A DNA stretch of 64,000 nt from NCBI GenBank assembly GCA_004835665.1, contig RBKR01000018.1, forward strand, positions 310,001 through 374,000. Direction: 5' to 3'. The notes under the pieces are model-generated. The model had not been told where the DNA came from. It searched no databases and worked only from the letters and a program-made list of their open reading frames with translations. A program made the position numbers and the translations under genes. This DNA is from Phoma sp. XZ068. Lineage: Eukaryota; Ascomycota; Dothideomycetes; Pleosporales; Didymellaceae. Every line of letters begins with the position of its first letter. The stretch's first letter is position 1. Shown piece by piece: positions 54,395 to 64,000 of the stretch.

Positions 54395-56845
54395 TTATCG
54401 CAACATATAGCCAAGATCTGGCAGCTGGCTCAAGATGTCGCTGATTATCTGGTCTTCTTCAGCCTTCTGTCGCTGCGACGAGCTGGTAGCGCCGGTCAAA
54501 GACTGCAACGGTTGCGGTGTATTGTCACGTGGAGGTGGAGGTGGGGGTGAGGACGACTTCGATGTTGGAATAGGGGTGTCGAAAAAGGACAGCGGATCAG
54601 ACGAGCCATATGTCTGTGTGGGTGGCTGTGGTGCCATGGCTGGAAGTGCGGACTCGAAGAACGAAAAGTCAGCATCTGCCCATGAGTCTGCAGAGGCCTG
54701 GATGGGTGTGAGAGGCTGTACGGTTGGTGAAGTAATTGAGTCTTTTGCGGAGGCATCACCGGCGTCCTCTGGTCCAACAGGTAGCGAAACAGGTTCTGGT
54801 GTTAACGAAGTGGAAACTTCGCCAGTGCTATCATTGTCGTTGTCCTTAGACGCGACGGTAGCCACATCAGCCTTCTTTGTGTCAGAGGGCACAGGCTGAT
54901 CAACCTTGGCTTTCTTCTCTGGAGTTGAGCGGACGGACCGGTTCGCTGGCTTCAAGATTCCTGGCCCAATAGGACCCTGCTCAGCATGCAACGGAACAAA
55001 GGCATTGGCCTTGAAAAGTGCTGATGTTGGTGAGATGGTGCTCTGCAACCGTACGATGGGAGCGGCAAACATTGGCTCGACAGGTTCCGCTTGGTTGGTG
55101 TTGGTGTTTGGGAGACTTGGCTTCGGTAATGTTTGAGGTGGTGGAGAAGTGTCGATGGTTGTTGAAGATGACGAGAATGGATCTAGTTGCTGTGGAGTCG
55201 GCAATGTAGGTGTCTGTACCATCTCACCCCAATCATCATCGTCGTCAACAGGAGTGTCGGCAACTTCAGCTGTAGAAGTCGAGGGGCTGTCCAAGCTGTT
55301 GAAGGTAGCCCATGGGTCTGATACCTCGGCAGGCTGTGAAATAGGAGGCGAGATGAGGCTTGTTACAGCCGCTGTCTCAGGAACTGCATGCGACACTGTA
55401 ACTGTCCGCTTGTGTGTTGTCTGCTCCGACCTGCGCGGTGTTAGATCTACCGACACTGCGCGGCCTTCCTGTCGTTGAATCTTGGCGATAGACGGGTTTT
55501 TTAGTGTCAGTGGTGTAGAGGTCGACCTTTGTGCCGGGCTCTCCAACTTCCAAGCGTCTGCAGGTGCTCCAGAACTCCAGTCGAATGCTGCAGGTTTGCC
55601 CGTAGCTAACGGTGGCAAACTCTGTCTTGCGGGAAGGGCGGTCTTCGTCGCAGGAATGGAGGACTGTGTACGCGAATGACCGAATGGTGGCGTAGGCTCT
55701 GCAGCGGCTGGTGAATCCCAATAAAATGAAGCTCTCGCGCCTGGACCAGTACCCGAGATGCGGTCTTCTCGTGCCCACCGACCAACAACCTTGTTGACTT
55801 CAGCTCGAACGTGCGAGTTTGTCCATGTAACGCGAATATAGTTGTCGTCATTATCGCCGTGGTTGAATTCGCGCATCGTTTGCTTCCGGGTTAACCTGTA
55901 CCAGGCTTTGCGAGCGGACGTAGAGAAAATTGGATCGTCGTATGCCTCGAGTTGCTTGCCTGGCACATCGTTCGCGGGAAACAACTGAGCCAGGAGATTT
56001 TCATCGCAAACGAGGGCAGTCGACCGGGTAAGTGCCTGAACTGCATCTGCCGTAGTTGTACCATCAGACGTCGAATCTGGTTTATGTCCAGTTTCTGTCT
56101 CACTCGATAAACGTGGTACCTGTGAAGATGTCTCGTTCGCATCGCTTGTGTCTGCTACGTGCTCGCGTACGTCTTCAGCTTCTTTTGTATCAGCTGATTC
56201 TAGGTCGCCTTCTTGTGTTTGGATTTCAGAGCCAGCATCTGCATAGACGTCGTTTGACTCTGCAATGGAAGACAATGCCTCCTCTTGGGGTACGTTATCC
56301 TTCGTTGCGCCCCGTTCATCTTCGATCGAAGTCCGCGGCGACTCGATAGGCAACTCATTGCGACTCGTTTCGGAAGGCGATGTCGACGATCGCACAGATG
56401 GCTCGTCGTCTGGCTGTGATTGAGGAGCCGATGGCTCTGCTCTATCTTGGCTGACAGCTTCGTCAAGCTGGGAGACTGTCGCTGAATCCGAAGGTTCCGA
56501 ATCAACATCTCCCAGGTCCTGCGGCGTGCTTGATGCAGGCTCCAGCCCTTTTGCGCTATCTTCTCTTTGCTCGTGTGTCACGGTGCCCCAATCTGCGCTG
56601 CCTGGGTCTCGATCTCCCGCGGGGATTGACGACACTCCACCAGTCAAGGCTGCACTACCCGTATCCGAAGCCGCCCAATCGCCGAAGCCATCCTCATCGT
56701 TGTTGCCCCAGCCTGCGTCATCTACAAATCCATTCAAAGGTACGGGCGCAAAGGTAAACGCTGGCGGTAGCGGTGACGTTGCCGGGGTCTTTATTTGGGA
56801 CTTGTCGCTGGCATTGTCGGCCCAAGGGTCTCCCCAATGATCCAT
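54395..56845 (-). CDS. Large disordered protein with DPW/DPF-type motifs; possible clathrin/endocytic accessory factor
   Basis: A single exon of 816 codons. Most of the protein is Ser/Thr/Pro/acidic and low complexity. Short motifs of the kind that bind adaptor ear domains recur: GDPWADN (N-terminus), DPWATFNSLDS, DPFSSSS, DPLSFFDTP and WADADFSFFES. Acidic Trp motifs such as DDDDDWGEMV are also present. One ordered block near residues 295-385 (DDPIFSTSARKAWYRLTRKQ...NYIRVTWTNSHVRAEVNKVV) looks like a conserved globular domain I cannot name. The C-terminus ends in a helix (EEDQIISDILSQLPDLGYML). By motif content, a trafficking role is plausible; this is inference. No signal peptide or membrane segment is visible. 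The start is the first ATG of the frame. Confidence 0.8.
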   Translation of the reverse strand: MDHWGDPWADNASDKSQIKTPATSPLPPAFTFAPVPLNGFVDDAGWGNNDEDGFGDWAASDTGSAALTGGVSSIPAGDRDPGSADWGTVTHEQREDSAKGLEPASSTPQDLGDVDSEPSDSATVSQLDEAVSQDRAEPSAPQSQPDDEPSVRSSTSPSETSRNELPIESPRTSIEDERGATKDNVPQEEALSSIAESNDVYADAGSEIQTQEGDLESADTKEAEDVREHVADTSDANETSSQVPRLSSETETGHKPDSTSDGTTTADAVQALTRSTALVCDENLLAQLFPANDVPGKQLEAYDDPIFSTSARKAWYRLTRKQTMREFNHGDNDDNYIRVTWTNSHVRAEVNKVVGRWAREDRISGTGPGARASFYWDSPAAAEPTPPFGHSRTQSSIPATKTALPARQSLPPLATGKPAAFDWSSGAPADAWKLESPAQRSTSTPLTLKNPSIAKIQRQEGRAVSVDLTPRRSEQTTHKRTVTVSHAVPETAAVTSLISPPISQPAEVSDPWATFNSLDSPSTSTAEVADTPVDDDDDWGEMVQTPTLPTPQQLDPFSSSSTTIDTSPPPQTLPKPSLPNTNTNQAEPVEPMFAAPIVRLQSTISPTSALFKANAFVPLHAEQGPIGPGILKPANRSVRSTPEKKAKVDQPVPSDTKKADVATVASKDNDNDSTGEVSTSLTPEPVSLPVGPEDAGDASAKDSITSPTVQPLTPIQASADSWADADFSFFESALPAMAPQPPTQTYGSSDPLSFFDTPIPTSKSSSPPPPPPRDNTPQPLQSLTGATSSSQRQKAEEDQIISDILSQLPDLGYMLR

Positions 56846-57328
56846 GTTTGGGCTACCGTGTCAGGCTTCATAGTGAGCAGCTTCTGCTAGAGAAGCATTC
56901 CTCACGGCGACGTGTGGGAGCGTATGGGCGAGTTAGTGTTTACGTTGCGCCTGAACGCGCCTCCGCGACTTCCGTCGGTGTTCATTCTTGCCAAGACCTA
57001 AGTGGATCATCTTACCCGGGGCGAATGAACCACGCCCTGTCTCATCACCCACCTCCTGCAGACGGACATCTTGAGACACGAGATATGAGACCGGTCGCGC
57101 TGAAAAATGGTCTGCATATTCCCAGGACTGTTGAGAGTGCAACGTTGTGGTTAGAAGCTCTTGCCAGAGCATTGTCCATTTACCTGTCAACACAGTGAAT
57201 GGCCGTTTCCACAATGCTACAAACATTTGCTGTACAAAAACGTAGAATTCCCTCCGCTCGCATCATCATCCAAGATAAGCAACCAGCAACAAGCCGATCC
57301 TTTGATACACTGAACGAGCGCTACAAAC
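56846..57328. other. Divergent promoter region
   Basis: About 0.5 kb between the start codon of the DPW-motif gene (minus strand) and the small basic-protein gene (plus strand). It may contain the unresolved first exon of the latter; an ATG at 57214 opens a 43-codon Arg-rich frame (MLQTFAVQKRRIPSARIII). Confidence 0.4.
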
Positions 57329-57887
57329 ATGGGTCGAAAGCCTAGATTGGCCCTTGATATCTCAAAGGCAAATTCCACACCTCCAACTAATCTCAAATCT
57401 TCCAGCCATTACAAGGGACACACCCAACTATGTAGATCTAGTGAATAAGTTGCGCAATCCCATAGCCGCAGAACCCATCAACAAATGGATGACAACAGGC
57501 CGAGTCATAGGCCGATTGATTGGAGCGTCAAGTCCTAAGGAGAAACTCCAGAAGCCACGGCGACGCGAGCCAAGGGTGACAGTAGAGGCATACGAGAACT
57601 CCTTTGGCGAAACCATGAGCGGCTTCCTTAGCGGATCGATGGGTAGATATGCTCAACTAACAGAGAAACAGGAGGATGAGAAGGTGAACAAGCTGCGAGA
57701 GGATGAAGAATTCTTCAAGTCTTCGAAGAGAGGTACTTTCAAGTCAGCGCCCAGGTTTGAAGAGACTGTCTCACGCCGAAAGCCTGCGATTGAACGGTAT
57801 CCCTACCCTAGGGAGATCTATGCAAAAGCTCGCTCTGATGAAGAGTATCTAGCGCTACTTAGTTCTCTTGGGGATAAGAACAAGTAA
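57329..57887 (+). CDS. Small basic protein of unknown function (5' exon unresolved)
   Basis: The secure part is 57406-57887, which codes ITRDTPNYVDLVNKLRNPI...INKWMTTGRVIGRLIG, a charged helical middle (RREPRVTVEAYENSFGETM) and a C-terminal ERYPYPREIYAKARSDEEYL. It looks like a conserved fungal protein of about 160 residues and is strongly basic. No ATG lies in this frame upstream, and TCTTCCAG at 57398-57405 with an upstream CTAAT is a good splice acceptor. Possible first exons are ATGG at 57329-57332 (donor GTCGAA) or an upstream Arg-rich frame beginning at 57214, which would make the protein mitochondrial. Neither is proven. The P450 gene converges on it 83 bp downstream. Confidence 0.65.
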
Positions 57888-57970
57888 GTAGTGTTGCTTG
57901 TATGTTCAAAACAATCAAGGTCTTAGTCCCGGGCAATTTGCAGCAGCCTTATAATCCTTATGCTCTTGTC

Positions 57971-59623
57971 TCAATCCAACCACAAACTTGTCTTCGCATA
58001 ATCATCAACAATAGTCTTCCTCCGCTCCTCGCTCCTTGGTACAAAATCCACCTCGAAAGGCTCAGATCCCATCAGTAGCCCTCCATGAAAGCCCGTGTCA
58101 ACACTCAAATCCAACGGCTCCTTCGCTATAACATCAAAAGCCCAAACAAGCTTGGCCGCCATAGCTAAGAATCCATTTTGCGCAAAGACATTACCAGGAC
58201 ACTGGCGACGACCGCTACCAAAAGCGTAGGAGGTTTTTCTGCCTTCGGCCTGACAGGTTTCTGCTGACATCTTGGTGCCGTAGGGGTTGGTAAGGTAGCG
58301 CTCGGGGCTGAAAGTGTCAGGTGAGGGAAAGAGAGACGGGTCGTGCGAGTCGACCCAGATGTTCTGCAACAACACTGTGCCCTTAGGGATGTGATAACCG
58401 CGGATAGTATCGTCAGCGTCCAAGGTGTGAGGGAGATTGACAGTCGCCACCGGACGCCAGCGCAGTACCTACTGATGTGAGTGGACTACATTCGATGCTG
58501 CTTAGTGAACACAACTTACCTCAAAAAAGCAAGCCTTCAGATAATGTAGCTTCTCCAGATCTTCCACTTGCGGAGGATCACCTGCTACAGAAACACTGTC
58601 CACTTCATCTTGTGCACGTTTGAGAACCTCAGGATGAGCGCCCAGGACCTTGATAAAAGTCAGAGCACTGAGGTACGTAGTATCGACGGCAGCATCTAAC
58701 AATCCACCACCAAGGTACGCAAGCTGATGATCGTCAAATCCTCCTTTATCCCCTTGCTCCTGCAGAAGCTTCGCCATCAGCGACAGAAATCCATTAGGCT
58801 TGTCGTTATTGCCGGCTTCGTTGCGTTTCAACTCGTCTTTTGCGGAATTCAACATCATATAGTAGAAACTCAACTGGTTCTTTCGTAGCTCTTTCGCTTG
58901 GCCCTTCCACTTAGCCAGGAACTCCGGCATGTACTTCAAGAAGGGAAACATGCCGACGGGAGGAGCCGATCCGGGGTTGAGCAGCTGCAGCCAGTTCTTC
59001 TGGTTGTCGAAGAAGCGCTTGGTAAGGTCACTCTCTTTCTGCGCTCCTCTATGGCCACATATCGCATTCAACGGAGTACCCATACCCCAGTTGTGAAGGT
59101 GGTTTTGAAATTTCTCCGGTGTCTTGACCAAGTTATACGCAAAATGCGCCGCCGCAGCATTCTGCAGAGGTAAGGCTTGCTCGCAGCCGGCAGGACCAAG
59201 CAGATGCCTAATTGCAGACCGGAATCGTTTCAGGTATGCATCGTTCTGTATGAAGAGAATATGTTGCGATCCCTGAACGATGTGCTCTCGAAAGATGTAG
59301 TCAGTGGGTCGACCGGAGTAGATATTGCCGCGTTTCTCGAGTAGCTCTCTGGTGATTTCAGCACTGTTCAGAACGACAATGTTGGCAGGTCCAGCCTTCA
59401 GCCCGACGATGTCGCCGTAGGTTCTGCGCCATTCTGTAAACTTGATGTGGAGCTTGTTTGATGCAAAGTGGTGTACATTGCCGATGAATGGCAACGAAGG
59501 TGGTCCTGGAGGGTAGTTCTTAGTGGGAAGGGATTGTAATGAGAACCGTACAAGGGACACAACAGTATATATCAAGACCAAACCAATGATAGATTGTATA
59601 AAGAAGTCGCTGCTGGTAGCCAT
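57971..59623 (-). CDS. Cytochrome P450 monooxygenase
   Basis: Two exons, 59623-58520 and 58468-57971, giving 533 residues; the intron is 51 nt. The N-terminal FFIQSIIGLVLIYTVVSLV anchors the enzyme in the ER membrane, followed by the proline hinge YPPGPPSLPFIGN. The I-helix shows GGGLLDAAVDTT in place of the usual AGxDTT. The intron sits in the K-helix and, when removed, gives FEVLRWRP (ExxR motif). SPERYL is the PERF-like segment and FGSGRRQCPG the haem-binding loop with the ligand Cys. The layout resembles the O-methylsterigmatocystin oxidoreductase-like clan common in secondary metabolism and xenobiotic degradation; the substrate is unknown. No biosynthetic cluster is visible around it. 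Confidence 0.93.
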
Positions 59624-60929
59624 GTTCGACTTGCTGACAGGTTTGGGTCAATTTCGAGGCAATTGAGTAGCTACTTGCTTCGTCGCAATTGAGCGGGGTA
59701 TTGTAATCCGCTGAGTACCCCTGCAACGGAACTTCAGACTGCGAGCGAACCCAGTTGTTCCACATATCTTGCAGGGTTGTGTGATCCTTCGTGGTCCGAC
59801 GCCAACAGTGGTCTCTTATTGGTCTGCTAGCTTGCTTACGGTGATCTCGGTGCAAGTTCCTATTATGGAGCTAAGAATACCCAACTCAGTAGTAGTTTTA
59901 CTCAGGCTACAACTTACACGTAGTCAAAGCATCTGCTGCGTTCGGAAGGAAAGATACAGGACCGAAAGTAGCTTGCAAAAGAAGAGACCTAAATAGGCTG
60001 GTTCGTCTGCATTCGCCAACATAAATTTCAAAATTGCGTTTGTGCTTATTTGGACGGTGGCTGGGCGATTTAGTCCATCCTGCAAGCTTAAACACACCAC
60101 CATGTTTGGAATCAGGAGGGACGTGTCTGTGATCACTTGCTCTTGGGTGCCAATGCTTGATAACAGGCAATGATAAGATATCGCTGCAAACACAAACGTG
60201 TCAATCCACCGAGCGAGGAGTTATGTAGTCACATCTTTTCTAGTTTCTTGTGCTGTCTTGACTTAAAGAATCTGTTTGTGACGTTTGATTTTAAGGATTC
60301 ATTAACAGGATGTTGAGTTCAACTTCAATAGCTTCTAAGCGCATAATCAATCCAGCGAGTGACCCTGCCTTGATTTAGCCTATTAGGTCCATCTCCGCCG
60401 TCCTTCTTCAATCCGACCTTCATCGGTGATGGTTGTGGTTCGGCGGGCCTCTTGAGGCTGTGTCTTTCTTGCTCTTCGTTTTGCGCCTCCTTTCCTGCTG
60501 CCAAATGATGGCCTTCCTTATTTGCCTTCTTCTCTGTGTCTCTTAGACATTCTGGTCTTGTAAAGTTTGAATCCACATACGTTGTTTGTCATTCCAGCCC
60601 AGGGAGACTTTGCTCTTGACTATTTGTAACATCTTGTGCTCGTGCGAAGATTTGTTGTATATTCTATTAATCTTGTTGTTACAATTACCACCAATAAGTA
60701 CCGTAAGAGGTTGGCAAAATGGCTGTGCAGTCATGCCACTTAAGCTGAACGACATGTGAGAGTCCTGAACGAGGCTGAGTGCATATGGCTGACCGCTTTA
60801 ATACGGTCTGCGACGAATCACGAACAAAGTTCATCAAGCCCCATGCACGGAATGGAACCTTATCTGTTCGTAATAATGGAAATACGGCCCGGACAAAAAA
60901 AAAGCAGTCTCTGCTTAATCGTGAACCAT
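59624..60929. other. Intergenic region, about 1.3 kb
   Basis: P450 upstream region and PP2C downstream region. Only short, AT-rich, overlapping frames are seen; no gene supported. Confidence 0.5.
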
Positions 60930-62178
60930 TTATTGCGCGGCGTTTGGTGCCTCTAGACTGATCACAATGACAGTACAGTTATCTGAACCTCTTGCCTTAC
61001 CAGCCCGCTTCGCCAGCTCATTTGCGATCTGTTTCGTTGACCATCCTTGCATTTTCCAGTCGGCTCCAGTCCGCGCCGCCAACTCTGCATCTCGCTCTTC
61101 ACCGATACCATCTGTGTATAGGAAGATTAGGCTTTCGCCATTAAGTTGCCGTACACTGAAATGCGCTTTGTTCGTAACAAGATTTGCCGACGCCGTCCTA
61201 CCTGGCCTCAGGCCAGTCTCGACACCATCCAGATCTGTCAAATTATGACCAGCTAGGTTGTTCACTCTCGGCATTTTTAACTCGGTATCGCCTACGGCCC
61301 GAGTCATCGCAAGAGCGCCTTCAGTCTTGTCAGCGCTTATCATAGAAAAATCGAACACCTGCGCTGCCGGCTGTTTGCGTGATAGCGAGTGTGAGAATAC
61401 ACTTACCAACTCTGGCAATGCCTGTATCATAATTCACTTCACCACCAGCATCTTCAATTCTCTTCTTCTCGCTCGGGTTGTCAGGGGTATGAGATACGGA
61501 GAGTCGTGTGATATTCCATTCGTTCTTGCCCTTAGCAAGATGGTGAGCCCTCAGCGTCTGGTTTAGCTTGTTAAGCTTCGTTTCTTCTTTCTTGTTTCGT
61601 TTGGTATGCTCAGCAAACACCATATGGGAGTCGCCGAGGTCCGCTTCCACAAGGATCTTTTGTGAAGTGTCGATCAGTGCCAGTGCGAGAGTTGAGCCAT
61701 CTTTCCAGTCTCTCTGATCAACGACTATATCCTCTCGGTCTAGAGCATCCTGGATCGCTGACTTGTAGGTCTCCTGCGAGTACGATGAAGAATTAGATAG
61801 AGCCTCATCTATGAAGTCTGCTAGGTTATTCCGTAGGTGTTCAGATACATTTGCACCTGCACTGCAGTGAGGGTCAAAGTCGGTTTTGCCAGAGCTTGGT
61901 GCAATGGTTACGTACTGCCCATCGAACACTGCAAAAAGAGCGATGTCCTTGTTTGACTTAAGCCTTCCCGGCGCCAGAGCGATGAACCTGTCTTCTTGGC
62001 CCGGGCGTGCGCCTTGGACCTGCAAAGTTAGCGAGATTTCACAACCCCATCTCCGCGAAAATCACATCGAACATACCACCGACGTGCCAACCTCCTTTAT
62101 TTGAACAGAACTCGTGTCTGTGGACAATGAAACTACTCCTCTGCCTCGATCCAGCGATTTTCTGATTTTGTGCATCAT
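60930..62178 (-). CDS. PP2C-family (PPM) protein phosphatase, atypical
   Basis: Three exons: 62178-62077, 62019-61407 and 61363-60930, giving 382 residues; introns are 57 and 43 nt. Exon 1 (MMHKIRKSLDRGRGVVSLST on) is joined exactly to VQGARPGQEDRF, the PP2C motif 1. FAVFDG in motif 2 keeps the metal-binding Asp, but the usual following His-Gly is replaced by QY and a ~20-residue insertion. STLALALIDT, ADLGDSHMVFAEH, TRAVGD, LYTDGIGEE and GSDNCTVIVI are all present, so the main Mn/Mg ligands are kept. These enzymes dephosphorylate Ser/Thr in stress and signalling pathways. The altered motif 2 could mean reduced activity or an unspliced or mispredicted piece. The acceptor of intron 2 (CCGGCAG at 61364) is chosen because it alone keeps the frame. 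Confidence 0.82.
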
Positions 62179-63835
62179 ATTTTCGAAGTGGTGTTGATGG
62201 CTAATGCGAAAGCATGGCAGGCGCGTTTGTATGGTACATCAGTATGACGACGCCATGGCGCAAAATGCTAGAACATTGAAGTTACCCAAGCTCATCGACA
62301 TTTATTGCGCGGAGTGTAAACGATTGCAGGAAGGGAACCACCAGCTTCTCGCCCCCCTTTCGTACCCCCTTGAGCAGTTCGTCGCGACTTGGATTCGCGA
62401 CGTCACTTAAAGGCACGTGACCTCGTTCTTTCAACATAGCATAGGAAGGCGCCATGTGTGTGCATGGACGAGAAACGAATAGATCTGAACGCAGTAAGAA
62501 AGACTCCATCCAGATAACTCAGTCCTATTCCCTGATTCCTGGAGAAGCTGCCTCTCGTTTATTCGTCCCTTGCGCGCTTATTGTACACGGTATATCTCCG
62601 CGGGATTCCAGGCACATTACAACTTCCAAACCCTCCAGTTTCTCTCACAGACCAGCTCTTAATACCTCGAACTTTTTTCCGGACCGATTATCTTTGTGCC
62701 TTCGTTACGAGGCTTTCGGCGGCAACCTTTTCGCTCCTTGCAGCCGCGGTAGATGTCAATGCTTCAGCTTGGCAGGGCTGCTCACCAACTCGTTCAATCT
62801 GCCAATCAACTAAGATAACATGTCTCATACATGTTGACGCGTGCGAAATGAATCTAATTGCACTTCCGCGCGGATGCGCTCACTGCGGCGTGGTTAACAC
62901 GTTCCATACCTGATCCTCAAATCTCCGCACGTTTCAATTCACGATGTCGTTGGAAATGCCTTGAACCCGTCGGCCAGCTTAAGCTTCGGCATCTAACCAA
63001 GGAATATTCTCCTTGTTTGTCGCGTCAAGCAGATATAGACCAAGATACGTAAATGGAGTGCAAGGCGAATTAGCGTCAGGGAACTCCACAGCCCCGGTAA
63101 GCTCCATCGTTCAGGGATGCCTCAACGTCCGAGTCACGAACACGAACGCACTAGTGCCCAGACACGAACTTATGGGGAAATCATCAGTCGCAGGGGCAGT
63201 TGTGCAGGCAAATCTGAGAAGGCAACGGTCCCAATGCAGCATTTGGTCTGGAGGTGTGACCTGGCTTATGCTCGGAGCTCGGAGGAAAACATGGCTGCGG
63301 GTTTGCAAACGGCGAGACTGCTCACTAAGCTACCAGCTATTGGGCGTTGACAGTTTCTTGGGTTTTCGCCTTCCCCGCATTTTGGATCCGGAACCACACA
63401 AGAGGGACTGCCGCCCATGAAGTGACATGCTTGCCGAGCTCGTAGGGCGAACAGCTGTTATTCTAATTGGATTGTCTGCCGCTCTTACGCGATTTACCAA
63501 GCAAGTTCTTCGGGAATGCCCCTGCGTAACGTGGATTTTCGGTGAGCGTGAGCCGTGCCCAAGACATTCGCTCGGCCCTTTACCAACGGTGGCGGCCGCC
63601 GGTCATCAGTTGATGAGAACTGCCAGCCCAATCAAGTACCGGCGGAACCGAAACCAGGCCACAAAAAGCCCCTTGACGGCATGTGGCTTACATAGACTCC
63701 CAGACACCGCGATGTCATATACCGACGGATCCTGAGCTGGCCTGCTGTCTCCGATTTTGCCATCTGCACTCCATGTAGACGCCAGCTAACGCACAGTTCG
63801 TCCTGTTGATTGGCAACACTCCGTCGTTTGTCGCG
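62179..63835. other. Gene-poor interval, about 1.7 kb
   Basis: Upstream region of the PP2C gene and of the right-edge gene. Short frames on both strands show no family resemblance. Confidence 0.5.
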
Positions 63836-64000
63836 ATGGTGACGGATCCGCTATCTACGATACCCATGTGGGTATGCCTTCTCCTCTCTGTCGCACTGAT
63901 CGCCATCCGGATCGGGTTCCGGCTGTGGAGGAAACAGCGCCTTATCCGCGGTGACTACTGGTGCTTGTTGGCTGCAGTATTCGCTATTATGCGGCTAGTC
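63836..64000 (+). CDS. Rhodopsin-domain-like integral membrane protein, N-terminal part (3' partial)
   Basis: The frame opens at ATG 63836 and runs off the window. It encodes MWVCLLLSVALIAIRIGFRL, a membrane helix followed by WRKQRLIRGDYWCLLAAVFAI. The pattern helix, R-x-basic loop, then (D/G)DYW and a second helix fits the fungal rhodopsin-domain family (multi-pass, often near secondary-metabolite or effector genes). The true start may be upstream, because the same frame is open with LLIGNTPSFVA before the ATG after a stop near 63776. Only about 55 residues are seen, so this is a low-detail call. Confidence 0.5.
   Translation, partial: MVTDPLSTIPMWVCLLLSVALIAIRIGFRLWRKQRLIRGDYWCLLAAVFAIMRLV

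Overview
The window is nuclear DNA from a filamentous ascomycete (Pezizomycotina; a dothideomycete seems plausible but is not proven). The reasons are small spliceosomal introns (mostly 43-61 nt, GT..AG, with a CTAAC/CTGAC-type branch site close to the 3' end), genes on both strands without operons, and families such as AA9 LPMO, cellobiose dehydrogenase, LCL2, core septin, CTK1 and an AIM9-like kinase-fold protein. I rebuilt exons by eye from splice sites and reading-frame phase. Every multi-exon model described as complete closes to a whole number of codons. Family names rest on recognised motifs, not on a search.

Layout. 0-5 kb: 3' end of an amidase, a convergent short-chain dehydrogenase (SDR), then a divergent two-finger C2H2 transcription factor whose first finger lies on a small upstream exon. 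5-14 kb: gene-poor; one Ser/Pro-rich protein (8.9-10.3 kb) and the decayed remnant of a NACHT/NLR-type gene (13.1-14.2 kb). 14.4-27.6 kb: housekeeping block with an AIM9-like mitochondrial protein, the CTD kinase CTK1, GTP cyclohydrolase I, a large coiled-coil protein and a mitochondrial RRM protein. 27.7-34 kb: an 11-copy 16-bp minisatellite, a dienelactone hydrolase, a long empty stretch and a CASTOR-like ACT-domain protein. 34-48.6 kb: MFS transporter, the divergent LCL2/NOP10 pair, a SANT/Cys-rich orphan, a PSI-like membrane protein, PWP2 (UTP1), a septin and a small coiled-coil protein.

48.8-53.7 kb holds the clearest functional unit: a secreted AA9 lytic polysaccharide monooxygenase and a secreted cellobiose dehydrogenase (AA8 cytochrome plus AA3 flavin domain), divergently transcribed from one 1.4-kb promoter region. 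CDH is the known extracellular electron donor for AA9 enzymes, so the pair is a self-contained oxidative cellulose-cleavage module. The shared promoter carries a CGG-N8-CCG element and CreA-type sites.

54-64 kb: a large disordered protein rich in DPW/DPF-type motifs, a small basic protein, a cytochrome P450, an atypical PP2C-family phosphatase and, at the right edge, the start of a rhodopsin-domain-like membrane protein.

I found no tRNA or rRNA genes, no intact transposon and no CRISPR-like array. The best candidates for a second look are two probable GC-AG introns (PWP2 and the mitochondrial RRM gene), a 14-nt microexon in the septin, the hidden zinc-finger exon, the decaying NLR-like gene and the LPMO/CDH promoter. 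I did not find a convincing, wholly new multi-gene system.
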